Shown: positions 16,647 through 23,399 of the stretch, one piece after another
How positions within the stretch are numbered: the stretch's first letter is position 1
Layout of the letters: each line of letters starts with the position of its first letter
From: Bacteroidales bacterium
Lineage (GTDB): Bacteria; Bacteroidota; Bacteroidia; Bacteroidales; JAFGHD01
DNA length: 33,490 bases
Direction: 5' to 3'
Assembly: GCA_016939365.1 (NCBI GenBank)
Contig: JAFGHD010000012.1
Span: forward strand, 1-33,490
Notes under the pieces: model-generated
What the model was told of the DNA's origin: nothing
Seen by the model: only the letters and a program-made list of their open reading frames with translations
Database searches by the model: none
Made by a program: the position numbers and the translations under genes

Positions 16647-17624
16647 TCAAAAGAGGGCTGAGACCAGTCCTTCCAGAGTCTCGCCGCCCGGGCCGGATGC
16701 AAATCCGGTCTGAATGAGTGCCCTTTTCACATCGTAATAATAATGCCGGATACCGGTAAGGAGCCTGTCCAGCGACCTGATTTCAGGTGGTAGGTCATCC
16801 CCGGTCACCTGCATCTTCCGGATCACACCCTGCTCCACCTCAATGGAGATACCCACAGTCCACTTTTCAATGCGATGAGTGGTGTTCATCCTGTAAGGAG
16901 GCCCATAACCAAAGTTCCACTCCCACGTGGTATATTTCCTTTCAGCGAGCCGGCTGATGGCGCCGCTCTCCTCTGTGGTCAGGGTGCCGGCAACAGGATT
17001 GGAAAGGCGTTTCATCACAACATCCCTGATACTTCCGATGAAGGTATCGATGTCCGGCGGGCGGGCCAGGAATCCGCTGATATTCGCCACCGGGCTCCTA
17101 ACCGAGGGGATGGCACGTCCCGTATATTTTGCAGGATCGTTTTCGAGTACCGCATGCAGAAGGGTCAGGTCGGAATCAAAAAGCAGCGTCCCGTGATGGA
17201 GCACCCTGTTCCGGAATACATGCTCTGCATTGCCGGATATTTTCAGTCCATGGCATCTCAGGTCGTTCTTCCCTTCGAAGCGGGCCGGAATACCCATCTC
17301 ATTCAGGGCTTCCAGAACAGGACGGGAATGACCTTCAAAATCCACCAGTTTTCCTGCCTCACCCGTGATGATGAAGGAGAAGTTCACATTGCCGATATCG
17401 TGATATACCGTTCCGCCTCCTGAGATGCGCCGGATTACGGGAATGTCCCTTTTAGACACGAGAGGATGGTTCGTCTCCGCCATGGGATTCTGATGCTTTC
17501 CCACGACCACGCTGGATGTGCTCCTCCAAAGCAGGAAACAGTCCTCCCGGGAGTGTTTCAGCAGATACTCCTCGGCAGCCAGGTTGATAAAAGGATCCGT
17601 GGTATCCGGAAGGATGACCCGCAT
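16647..17624 (-). CDS. lplA: Lipoate-protein ligase A
   Basis: 325 residues from ATG 17624; a GTG two codons earlier in register (17627) is less likely. The enzyme activates lipoate with ATP and attaches it to the lysine of lipoyl domains in 2-oxoacid dehydrogenases and the glycine cleavage H protein. The family motif RRISGGGTVYHDIGNVNFSF (residues 66-85) and the active-site lysine in HGLKISGNA (Lys129) are present, followed by HHGTLLFDSDL. The C-terminal accessory region (about 250-325) is present, so this is the complete two-domain type. It is the first gene of the minus-strand group lplA-DUF1338-dehydrogenase and divergent from the PLP enzyme gene. A TACATTTA sequence on the minus strand upstream is one base off the -7 consensus. 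Confidence 0.92.
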   Translation of the reverse strand: MRVILPDTTDPFINLAAEEYLLKHSREDCFLLWRSTSSVVVGKHQNPMAETNHPLVSKRDIPVIRRISGGGTVYHDIGNVNFSFIITGEAGKLVDFEGHSRPVLEALNEMGIPARFEGKNDLRCHGLKISGNAEHVFRNRVLHHGTLLFDSDLTLLHAVLENDPAKYTGRAIPSVRSPVANISGFLARPPDIDTFIGSIRDVVMKRLSNPVAGTLTTEESGAISRLAERKYTTWEWNFGYGPPYRMNTTHRIEKWTVGISIEVEQGVIRKMQVTGDDLPPEIRSLDRLLTGIRHYYYDVKRALIQTGFASGPGGETLEGLVSALF

Positions 17625-17670
17625 CACATTCGATTTGACGTGTAAATGTAGCTCATTTGGTGCTTCTGCC

Positions 17671-17678
17671 TACCTTTG
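17671..17678 (+). promoter_or_regulatory. -7 promoter box that decides the PLP enzyme start
   Basis: TACCTTTG is a perfect TAnnTTTG box. Transcription near 17685 excludes the TTG at 17657 as start and supports ATG 17702 with a leader of about 17 nt. No good -33 element is seen at the usual spacing. Confidence 0.55.
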
Positions 17679-17701
17679 GGTCTTCACAGAATCAGGGTCA
17701 G

Positions 17702-18877
17702 ATGGAACCTACAGAGATCATCAACAGCCTTGCAGAAGACCGGGAAGCGTATTTCGGCGCAGTGGCGCCCCCCATCATCCAGACCAGCAATTTTGCCTTC
17801 CGGACGGTTCGGGAGATGCGGGAGGCCATCGGCGGAGAATTCATAAAACATGTCTACAGCCGCGGCAACAATCCCACGGTCGAGATACTCCGCAAAAAAA
17901 TGGCGGCACTGGAGCATGCAGGGGATTGCCTGATCACCTCTAGCGGATGCACGGCGATCACCCTGGCGGTAATGGCCAACCTCAGGGCGGGCGACCATGC
18001 TGTCTGCGTAGAACGATGCTATAGCTGGACCCGACATCTCTTCACGGAGATACTGCCCGGATTCGGCATCACTGCTGATTTTGTTGACGGGTACGATACA
18101 ATGGCACTGAAAAAGGCCATCCTTCCCAACACACGGTTGATCTATCTTGAGTCCCCCACTTCGTGGACTTTCGGCATCCAGGATATGAGGGCTGTGGCGG
18201 CACTGGCCAGGAAGCAGGGGATCATCACGGTGACCGACAACAGCTATTGCACACCCCTGAACCAGAACCCTCTGGACATGGGGATCGATATCGTAGTGCA
18301 CTCGGCATCGAAGTATCTCTCCGGACACAGCGATGTGGTGGCCGGGGTACTGTGCGGATCGGAGGAGATGGTGGCCAGGATCTTCCGTTCGGAGTATATG
18401 ACTTTTGGCGGCATCCCCTCCCCCTTCGATGCCTGGCTGATGCTCCGCGGGTTGCGCACACTGGAAGTCCGACTGGAGCGAAGCACATCCTCGGCAAAAC
18501 AGTTGATTGCATTCCTCGAGCAGCACCCCGCAGTGGAACGCATTATCTACCCGTTTCACGAATCACATCCGGGACATTCACTGGCCCGCAGGCAGATGCG
18601 GGACGGCTCCGGGCTCTTCTCCGTCATACTGAGAACGGATGATCCCCTGGCCGTGGAACGGTTCTGCGAACGACTCAGACATTTCCTGCTGGCCGTATCA
18701 TGGGGCGGACATGAATCCCTGGTGTTGCCGGCGGTGGGACTGCCCGCCACACACTCCGACAGCGGTCATGGCTTGCCACTGAATATGGTACGTATTTATG
18801 CAGGTCTGGAAGATCCCGCCCTGCTCCGCGCCGACCTGGAACAGGCGCTGGAGGAGATAGGGATGAAGTATGTATGA
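17702..18877 (+). CDS. Cys/Met-metabolism PLP-dependent enzyme
   Basis: 391 residues from ATG 17702. Fold-type I PLP enzyme of the trans-sulfuration family (cystathionine beta- and gamma-lyases, cystathionine gamma-synthase, methionine gamma-lyase). Seen: YSRGNNPTVEILRKKMAALE (phosphate-binding subunit contact), the SSGCTAITLAV turn, ESPTSW, the cofactor-binding VTDNSYCTPLNQNP, and the Schiff-base lysine Lys204 in HSASKYLSGHSD. The usual LYGGT motif is replaced by CYSWT, and the usual DNTF/W(A)TP by DNSYCTP, so substrate specificity cannot be read off and I leave the symbol blank. Cystathionine beta-lyase or a related C-S lyase is the best guess. It is monocistronic, divergent from lplA, and its stop codon falls inside the first unit of a tandem repeat. 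Confidence 0.88.
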   Translation: MEPTEIINSLAEDREAYFGAVAPPIIQTSNFAFRTVREMREAIGGEFIKHVYSRGNNPTVEILRKKMAALEHAGDCLITSSGCTAITLAVMANLRAGDHAVCVERCYSWTRHLFTEILPGFGITADFVDGYDTMALKKAILPNTRLIYLESPTSWTFGIQDMRAVAALARKQGIITVTDNSYCTPLNQNPLDMGIDIVVHSASKYLSGHSDVVAGVLCGSEEMVARIFRSEYMTFGGIPSPFDAWLMLRGLRTLEVRLERSTSSAKQLIAFLEQHPAVERIIYPFHESHPGHSLARRQMRDGSGLFSVILRTDDPLAVERFCERLRHFLLAVSWGGHESLVLPAVGLPATHSDSGHGLPLNMVRIYAGLEDPALLRADLEQALEEIGMKYV

Positions 18878-18921
18878 TGTATGATGTATGATGTATGATG
18901 TATGATGTATGATGTATGATG
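18873..18921. repeat. 7-bp tandem repeat, seven units
   Basis: Seven perfect head-to-tail copies of TATGATG. The first copy contains the TGA stop of the PLP enzyme gene (18875-18877). A unit length of 7 is not a multiple of three, so expansion or contraction would change any reading frame. It could move by replication slippage and acts as the left edge of the repeat-rich spacer. Confidence 0.95.
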
Positions 18922-19151
18922 CCTGCCCGCCGTGCCCGACAGTCAGGCGGGTATGATGCATTAAGGATGATGCAACACGAGTAAATTCGTCTTCAATTGG
19001 TGCATTCGTGGCGTATTTCATTTTGATAATCAGGCACTTAGCCGGATGGCGGGAATATGATGCTGTGACACATCTTTGAATAATATGCAAAAGTTCGTTT
19101 TCCATACTTCTGTCTGTTGAAATAAACATAAGCAGAATTGTATCTATTATT
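18878..19151. other. Repeat-rich spacer left of the ATPase gene
   Basis: No gene seen. From left to right it holds the rest of the 7-bp tandem repeat, a GC-rich hairpin (18926-18951), the left copy of the ATTCGT element (18982-19012) and an AT-rich stretch leading into the ATPase promoter. A long minus-strand reading frame here just translates these repeats. Confidence 0.6.
18926..19012 (-). repeat. Left copy of a composite inverted repeat
   Basis: Read on the minus strand this is a 31-nt element at 18982-19012 (GCCACGAATGCACCAATTGA... ending in GACGAATTTA), then a spacer, then CCCGCCTGAC (18942-18951) that forms a hairpin with the opposite arm 18926-18931. The 31-nt element matches the copy at 20571-20601 at 28 of 31 positions in opposite orientation. 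Confidence 0.85.
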
Positions 19152-19183
19152 TTTGACAGAAATGAAATTTTACTGTAAATTTG
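19152..19183 (+). promoter_or_regulatory. Consensus promoter of the AAA/DUF4143 ATPase gene
   Basis: TTTG (19152-19155), a 20-nt spacer and TAAATTTG (19176-19183) together match the Bacteroidota housekeeping promoter (TTTG ... TAnnTTTG), the best match in the window. The expected start site, a few nt after the box, coincides with the ATG at 19190, implying a leaderless or almost leaderless mRNA. Confidence 0.8.
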
Positions 19184-19189
19184 CACACC

Positions 19190-20449
19190 ATGTGGGAAAA
19201 TTTACAGATAAAAAGGAAGATCAGCCAGTTTCTTCCAGAGGAATCCAGACGAACATTGGTGATGGTCACTGGTGCCCGTCAAACCGGAAAGACGACCCTT
19301 GTCAGGGGGCATTACCACGAATTGCCATACTACAATCTCGATGCGGTTGAATACCGGGAACAACTAGGCAACATCAGCACTTTTTCGTGGTTTAATGTTG
19401 TGGGACATGCTGTACTGGATGAAGTCCAGAAGGAGCCGACCCTGTTCGATAAAATCAAATATGCCTTTGACGAAGGATCGATCAGTTTCTCAGTGCTGAC
19501 GGGTTCTTCACAGTTATTACTTCTCGGTAAGGTACGCGAAACCCTGGCAGGCAGGATCATGCTGTTTGAGCTTTTTCCCTTTATGTTGTCGGAACTAATG
19601 TATCCGGAAGGAGGGCATCCTGATGGAATTACACTGGAGAAGCTTCTGAGTGGTGATCCGGTTGATGGACTTTTAAGATCTATCCCGGAGGTAGTCTTAG
19701 GTGATCAATGGGACCTGCTGCAGAGGGCAGAAAACCGACTCATTACCTGGGGAGGGATGCCGCCGCTCATACATATTTCCGATGAAAAGGAAAGGATATT
19801 CTGGTTGAATGACTACTCAACTGCATATCTGGAGAGAGACCTGAGTGACCTGGTCAGACTAAACGACCTCAAACCGTTCAGGCGTTTTCAACGTCTGGCA
19901 TCACTCAGAACCTCGAATATGCTTCATTATTCTGAACTTGCAAAAGACGCTGGAACATCCACTGAGACTGCAAGGCGTTATATTGAATACCTCGGCATAT
20001 CATATCAGGCATTCCTGTTGCAGCCCTACCACATAAACCTGACAAGCACAGTAGTCAAAACGCCGAAGTTGTATTGGTATGACAATGGGTTGCTTCGGCA
20101 TCTGTCAGGTATTGGTTACGATCTGGACAATGGACAGCTCTTTGAAAATTACGTGGCATCTGAACTGATGAAATATCTCAAAACCACCCGGTCTAATGCA
20201 CGCTTGTATTACTACCGCACCCGTTCCGGCATGGAGGTGGATTTCATCCTTGATACCCCGTCCGGTATCATCGCCATCGAAGTTAAAAACAGAGAGAACA
20301 TATCCGAATCTGATTGTTCATCCCTGCGCAGGTTGGCATCCAATTCGAAAAAATCCATTCGTTTAGCAATGGTAGTCTACAAGGGAAACAAGCTCATTAA
20401 TTTTGGCGCAGGCCTCTGGGCCGTCCCATCTTCCAGGCTGTTTTCATGA
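19190..20449 (+). CDS. AAA ATPase with DUF4143 C-terminal domain
   Basis: 419 residues from ATG 19190 (a TTG at 19181 lies inside the -7 box and is rejected). N-terminal AAA_14 ATPase domain: Walker A GARQTGKTT (28-36), Walker B AVLDEVQ (Asp77-Glu78), and TGSSQ as sensor-like motif. A winged-helix-like middle follows (HYSELAKDAGTSTETARRYIEYL). The DUF4143 C-terminus has a nuclease-like core, GMEVDFIL ... IAIEVKN, with the E-D-EVK order of PD-(D/E)XK folds. The family is common and patchily distributed, often in many copies per genome. Its function is not established; roles in DNA transactions or defence have been suggested by its domain content. The gene is more AT-rich than its neighbours, is flanked by inverted repeats and sits beside tRNA genes, all consistent with horizontal acquisition. 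Confidence 0.9.
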   Translation: MWENLQIKRKISQFLPEESRRTLVMVTGARQTGKTTLVRGHYHELPYYNLDAVEYREQLGNISTFSWFNVVGHAVLDEVQKEPTLFDKIKYAFDEGSISFSVLTGSSQLLLLGKVRETLAGRIMLFELFPFMLSELMYPEGGHPDGITLEKLLSGDPVDGLLRSIPEVVLGDQWDLLQRAENRLITWGGMPPLIHISDEKERIFWLNDYSTAYLERDLSDLVRLNDLKPFRRFQRLASLRTSNMLHYSELAKDAGTSTETARRYIEYLGISYQAFLLQPYHINLTSTVVKTPKLYWYDNGLLRHLSGIGYDLDNGQLFENYVASELMKYLKTTRSNARLYYYRTRSGMEVDFILDTPSGIIAIEVKNRENISESDCSSLRRLASNSKKSIRLAMVVYKGNKLINFGAGLWAVPSSRLFS

Positions 20450-20485
20450 TCATCATATTGCGTGTGCCGCTTGAGTGATTCAATC

Positions 20486-20504
20486 CCTGCCTAAAAGTGG
20501 CAGG
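20486..20504. repeat. Short GC-rich palindrome CCTGCC/GGCAGG
   Basis: CCTGCC (20486-20491) and GGCAGG (20499-20504) around a 7-nt loop, 36 nt after the ATPase stop. It lacks a T-run, so it is more likely part of the interspersed repeat than a terminator. Confidence 0.6.
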
Positions 20505-20570
20505 CAGGCCTCCGGGATTACTTGGGATTACATATGTACGAAACCCAGCCTGGAGTGTCAATGTATAATA

Positions 20571-20621
20571 GCCACGAATGCGCGAATTGAAGACGAATAT
20601 AAACATTCGTGCCCGCCTGAC
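20571..20621 (+). repeat. Right copy of the composite inverted repeat
   Basis: 31-nt element GCCACGAATGCGCGAATTGA... (20571-20601), then CATTCGTG (20604-20611), which pairs with CACGAATG (20573-20580) to form an 8-bp stem, then CCCGCCTGAC (20612-20621). Element and CCCGCCTGAC occur in the same order, inverted, at 19012-18942. Confidence 0.85.
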
Positions 20622-20641
20622 CGCCTGGTTGAGCTCATTAC

Positions 20642-20677
20642 GCGAAAAAAGAACGCCCGGCGGATCATGGCCGGGCG
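20642..20677 (-). terminator. Terminator of the tRNA-Pro/tRNA-Thr transcript
   Basis: On the minus strand CGCCCGGC (20677-20670) pairs perfectly with GCCGGGCG (20661-20654) around an 8-nt loop, followed by TTCTTTTTT. It lies 19 nt past the 3' end of tRNA-Thr. Strong rho-independent signal. Confidence 0.88.
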
Positions 20678-20695
20678 GTATATCTTTCAAGGTTG

Positions 20696-20768
20696 AGCCT
20701 CTCATGGGACTCGAACCCACGACCTGCTCATTACGAGTGAGCTGCTCTACCAGCTGAGCTAAAGAGGC
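20696..20768 (-). tRNA. tRNA-Thr(CGT)
   Basis: 73 nt including a T discriminator. Acceptor GCCTCTT/GAGAGGC, D arm GCTC/GAGC, anticodon stem GCTCA/TGAGC with loop CTCGTAA (anticodon CGT at 20733-20735 on the complementary strand, reading ACG), T arm GTGGG/CCCAT with TTCGAGT. CCA is not encoded. Second gene of a two-tRNA transcript. Confidence 0.95.
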
Positions 20769-20773
20769 AGGGC

Positions 20774-20851
20774 TGGTCGGGATGGTGAGATTCGAACTCA
20801 CGACCTCTTCGTCCCGAACGAAGCACGCTAACCAGGCTGCGCTACATCCCG
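20774..20851 (-). tRNA. tRNA-Pro(CGG), CCA apparently encoded
   Basis: 75 nt to the A discriminator (20777), followed by CCA (20776-20774). Acceptor CGGGATG/CATCCCG, anticodon stem CTTCG/CGAAG with loop TTCGGGA (anticodon CGG at 20814-20816, reading CCG), T arm GTGAG/CTCAC. It is 5 nt upstream of tRNA-Thr on the same strand, so they are processed from one precursor. Confidence 0.95.
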
Positions 20852-20862
20852 AAACAAGGCTG

Positions 20863-20870
20863 CAAAGTTA
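20863..20870 (-). promoter_or_regulatory. -7 promoter box for the tRNA pair
   Basis: Minus-strand TAACTTTG matches TAnnTTTG and lies 12 nt before the tRNA-Pro 5' end. A TTG at 20887-20885 is only 14 nt further upstream, closer than the usual spacing. Confidence 0.55.
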
Positions 20871-20904
20871 ATAAATTTCCTGATCAATGATCCCGAAAAT
20901 TTTA

Positions 20905-21807
20905 TCATTTCTTTGCCTGGTCGACATCCTCCCAGCCATAATCCACGTACTCCCATCGGATGTCATCCCCGTTCACATGGATCAGCATGAAACCCTCCTC
21001 CATTCCGTTTCTGGGGCCATGCCACCAGCGGGCACAAACGGCACCGCCGGTAATGAAACGGATCCCGTCCACATGGATATCCTCCACATAATGAAGGTGT
21101 CCCTGCAGCACGAGCCTGAGGGAATGGCCCTTGAAAAGATCGAGCACCTCCTTTGAATTGATGATCACCAGACCGGAGTCATTGGCTGCAAGTGCACCAT
21201 AATTATACTGCATAAAGCTGGATATGAACGGGATATGGACAGTAATGGCGATGGATGTGGAGGTGTCGACCTGTTTCAGATCCTCGCGGATCCATTCCAT
21301 CTGCAGGGAGTCGATCAGGCCGATATATCTTCTTGACGGTGTACCTTCCACCGCATCCAGTATCATAAAGTGCCAGCCTTTGTGATCAAAGGAATAGTAA
21401 CGCTTACCCAGCCTCCGTTCATACATCTTCTCTCCGAAATCCGGGTCGGAGGGATCGACCCCGCTCCCTGCATAGAGACCGAATACTTCATGGTTACCCA
21501 TGGTGTTATATACCGGGATATTAAATCGTTTCAGGGCGGATTCATACATGTCAAACAGGGTATCTGCCCTGCTGTGACCCACCTCCAGCACATCCATCAC
21601 CAGGTCGCCGCCCGTGATCACGAAATCGGGACGAAGGGCATTCACGCAGTCGATGGCCTGCTCAAAGCCTTGTGCTGCCATCCTTTCAGGCTGCAAATGA
21701 ATATCTGTCATGAAGGCGAATGTGAACCCCCCATCCTTTATTGCCTGAGGTCGGTGGCATGATACCAGCAACATGATCACACTGAGAATGGTAAGAACCT
21801 GTTTCAT
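20905..21807 (-). CDS. Calcineurin-like metallophosphoesterase lipoprotein
   Basis: 300 residues from ATG 21807; an upstream in-frame ATG (21837) would destroy the signal peptide context. The lipoprotein signal MKQVLTILSVIMLLVSC ends in the lipobox LVSC. The metallophosphoesterase motifs follow in order: TDIHLQP (D-x-H), GGDLVMD (GD), GNHEVFG (GNHE), TVHIPF (His), GHLHYVED (GHxH). All dimetal-site ligands are therefore present. It belongs to the Icc/3',5'-cyclic nucleotide phosphodiesterase-like class, but as a periplasmic or surface lipoprotein its substrate is unknown. It starts 125 nt after (on the minus strand, upstream of) the tRNA-Pro gene and is divergent from the pseudopilin-like gene. 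Confidence 0.88.
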   Translation of the reverse strand: MKQVLTILSVIMLLVSCHRPQAIKDGGFTFAFMTDIHLQPERMAAQGFEQAIDCVNALRPDFVITGGDLVMDVLEVGHSRADTLFDMYESALKRFNIPVYNTMGNHEVFGLYAGSGVDPSDPDFGEKMYERRLGKRYYSFDHKGWHFMILDAVEGTPSRRYIGLIDSLQMEWIREDLKQVDTSTSIAITVHIPFISSFMQYNYGALAANDSGLVIINSKEVLDLFKGHSLRLVLQGHLHYVEDIHVDGIRFITGGAVCARWWHGPRNGMEEGFMLIHVNGDDIRWEYVDYGWEDVDQAKK

Positions 21808-21886
21808 CGGATTGTTTTTGTTGCCAAAATACAACAATTCCCGGCTGATGAAACGGCAGACACATCCGCCGAGAAAAAATATTTTT

Positions 21887-21894
21887 TACATTTG
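21887..21894 (+). promoter_or_regulatory. -7 promoter box that decides the start of the pseudopilin-like gene
   Basis: TACATTTG is a perfect TAnnTTTG match. An in-frame TTG at 21892 lies inside it and cannot be the start; ATG 21919 follows with a leader of about 20 nt. The -33 element is not recognisable. Confidence 0.55.
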
Positions 21895-21918
21895 CAGCTG
21901 TCCCAAACAAGTAAACCG

Positions 21919-22515
21919 ATGGTAAAGAATATTATCAAGATCCTGTTGCTTGCCGTCATCGTGGTGCTGGCATATCTGGTCATTGAAAGCGTCCTGAGAC
22001 CTGTAAGGTTTAACAGCGAAGTTAACAAGAGAAGCGAGGCGGTTATTGCGAGCCTCAAGGACATTCGTGCTGCACAGATGACCTACAAGACCATTCACGG
22101 AAAGTATACACCCAGCTTTGACACCCTGGTGGAGTTCCTGAAATCGGGCGAGATTCCCGTTGTCAAGATGATACCGGATCCGGAAGACACCACCTTTTCG
22201 AGGACGATCCGCGACACCATCGGATACATTCCTGTTGCCGACTCGTTGTTCCGGGGGCGCGCGGAAGCCATCGACAAACTCAGGTTCATTCCTTTCTCAG
22301 ACAAAACGTTGTTTCAGATGGACGCAGGAGCGATTGAGAAAGGAGGTGTTCAGGTCAATGTTTTCGAAGCCAGTGCCCATTTCAACACGTTCCTGAAGGA
22401 CCTTGACAAGCAGAGTGTAGTCAACCTGATCGCAGGCAGGGAGCAGATCGAACGGTTCCCCGGAATCCGGGTCGGCTCTATGACGGAAGCCTCCACCGAC
22501 GGGAACTGGGAATAA
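21919..22515 (+). CDS. Membrane-anchored pseudopilin-like protein
   Basis: 198 residues. One N-terminal membrane helix (about 5-27, IIKILLLAVIVVLAYLVIE), then an amphipathic helix and the stretch KRSEAVIASLKDIRAAQMTY followed by KTIHGKYTPSFDTLVEFLKS. A membrane helix continuing into an A-x-x-x-L-x-x-I-R-x-A-Q-x-x-Y helix, with G-K-Y-T and a later beta-rich part, resembles type II secretion/type IV pilus pseudopilins. However, the prepilin peptidase site (GF-T-x-x-E) is absent, so I infer only a similar fold. It is 14 nt upstream of DUF3822, whose product looks actin-like (PilM/GspL-type), and the pair precedes rsmD. Function unknown; conserved hypothetical in Bacteroidota as far as I recognise. 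Confidence 0.75.
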   Translation: MVKNIIKILLLAVIVVLAYLVIESVLRPVRFNSEVNKRSEAVIASLKDIRAAQMTYKTIHGKYTPSFDTLVEFLKSGEIPVVKMIPDPEDTTFSRTIRDTIGYIPVADSLFRGRAEAIDKLRFIPFSDKTLFQMDAGAIEKGGVQVNVFEASAHFNTFLKDLDKQSVVNLIAGREQIERFPGIRVGSMTEASTDGNWE

Positions 22516-22529
22516 TCATAAGCTCCTGA

Positions 22530-23399
22530 ATGGCTGAATACTTCGTCCCCTTCATCCACAGATCCGACGAATCCTTCAGCAGGGAATCCTCAGAAAATTA
22601 CCGGCTGACATTGCAATTGTCCACGTCAGGTCTTTATTACTGCCTGATGGACATTAGCCTTTCACGGTATATTCACCTTGAAGCATATCATTCGGGGGAA
22701 ACGGATTCTGAAGGCCGGATATCCCAGTTGCTGGGCTGGATCGGGGAACACCCTCTTCTGACGAAGCCCTTCGGGCAGGTCACGGTGCTTTATGAACCAC
22801 AGGCAAGCACGCTGGTACCCTCCGCTTTTCTGGATGAGTCATCCCTTGCCCTGCATGCAGACTTCAACTTCAGATACCCGGCCGGCTCTGTAATCCGGCA
22901 CGATTCGATGAGTCATCTGGAAGCCTCGCTGATATACCCCGCTCCTGCCGATCTCATGGAAGGGCTGGAGCGGATTTATCCCGGAATGTCTTTCAGATGT
23001 CATTCCTCAGTTCTGATTGACGGGATCATTCTGGCCTGCAAATCAGCTACACCCCAAAAAAGGGTCTTTGCCCACGTCCGTTCCCAGAGGGTGGACCTGA
23101 TGATACTTGAAGGAAGTAAGCTGATCTTCTTCAACACATTCAGGTTCACAACACGTGAAGACCTGACCTATTTTTTGGCCTATTCACTGGAACAATTGAA
23201 AATGACGCCGGGGAGCAGCCATCTCACGCTTCTGGGCCTGATTGACAAGGATTCGGGGTTGTTTGAGATGATCCGCCAGTATTTCCCGGACCCCGGATTC
23301 ATCGGGTACCCTGAGGGGTTCGGTTACAGCCGGATTTTTACTGATATACCGGCGCATTATTTTTATAACCTGCTGATCGCCCCCTTATGCGTATCATAG
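22530..23399 (+). CDS. DUF3822 family protein
   Basis: 289 residues of the DUF3822 family, a Bacteroidota protein usually next to rsmD. It has no signal peptide or membrane segment. The C-terminal half contains RVFAHVRSQRVDLMILEGSK and LIFFNTFRFTTREDLTYFLA, then a helix (YSLEQLKM). This strand-strand-helix layout, with a self-reported value followed by a dimer helix, is reminiscent of the actin-like (ASKHA) proteins PilM and GspL, which sit at the cytoplasmic base of pilus and type II secretion machines. That similarity is my inference from pattern, not a confirmed homology. The last 13 nt overlap rsmD, so translation is coupled. Confidence 0.8.
   Translation: MAEYFVPFIHRSDESFSRESSENYRLTLQLSTSGLYYCLMDISLSRYIHLEAYHSGETDSEGRISQLLGWIGEHPLLTKPFGQVTVLYEPQASTLVPSAFLDESSLALHADFNFRYPAGSVIRHDSMSHLEASLIYPAPADLMEGLERIYPGMSFRCHSSVLIDGIILACKSATPQKRVFAHVRSQRVDLMILEGSKLIFFNTFRFTTREDLTYFLAYSLEQLKMTPGSSHLTLLGLIDKDSGLFEMIRQYFPDPGFIGYPEGFGYSRIFTDIPAHYFYNLLIAPLCVS

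Noticed and set aside
17657-17701. TTG start 15 codons upstream of the PLP enzyme ATG
   Set aside because: The -7 promoter box lies at 17671-17678, downstream of this TTG, and the extra residues do not match the family.
18873-18921. CRISPR-like array
   Set aside because: The units are 7 bp with no spacers; this is a simple tandem repeat. No cas genes are present.
18698-19186. Minus-strand frame of 162 codons over the heptamer repeat
   Set aside because: Its translation is just the repeat read through (a recurring IIHHTSY unit) plus the inverted-repeat element, and its 3' part is antisense to the PLP enzyme gene. No start signal or protein-like composition.
19181-19189. TTG start three codons before the ATPase ATG
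   Set aside because: The TTG is the end of the TAAATTTG promoter box, so it is not expected to be transcribed.
20475-20696. Plus-strand frame of 73 codons between the ATPase and the tRNAs
   Set aside because: It translates the palindrome, the repeat element and the minus-strand terminator; the ATNARIEDEY phrase comes from the repeat. No promoter or ribosome-binding site.
20397-20801. Minus-strand frame of 134 codons across both tRNA genes
   Set aside because: It contains the well-known spurious translation of a tRNA (LAQLVEQLTRNEQVVGSSP) and runs through the tRNA terminator.
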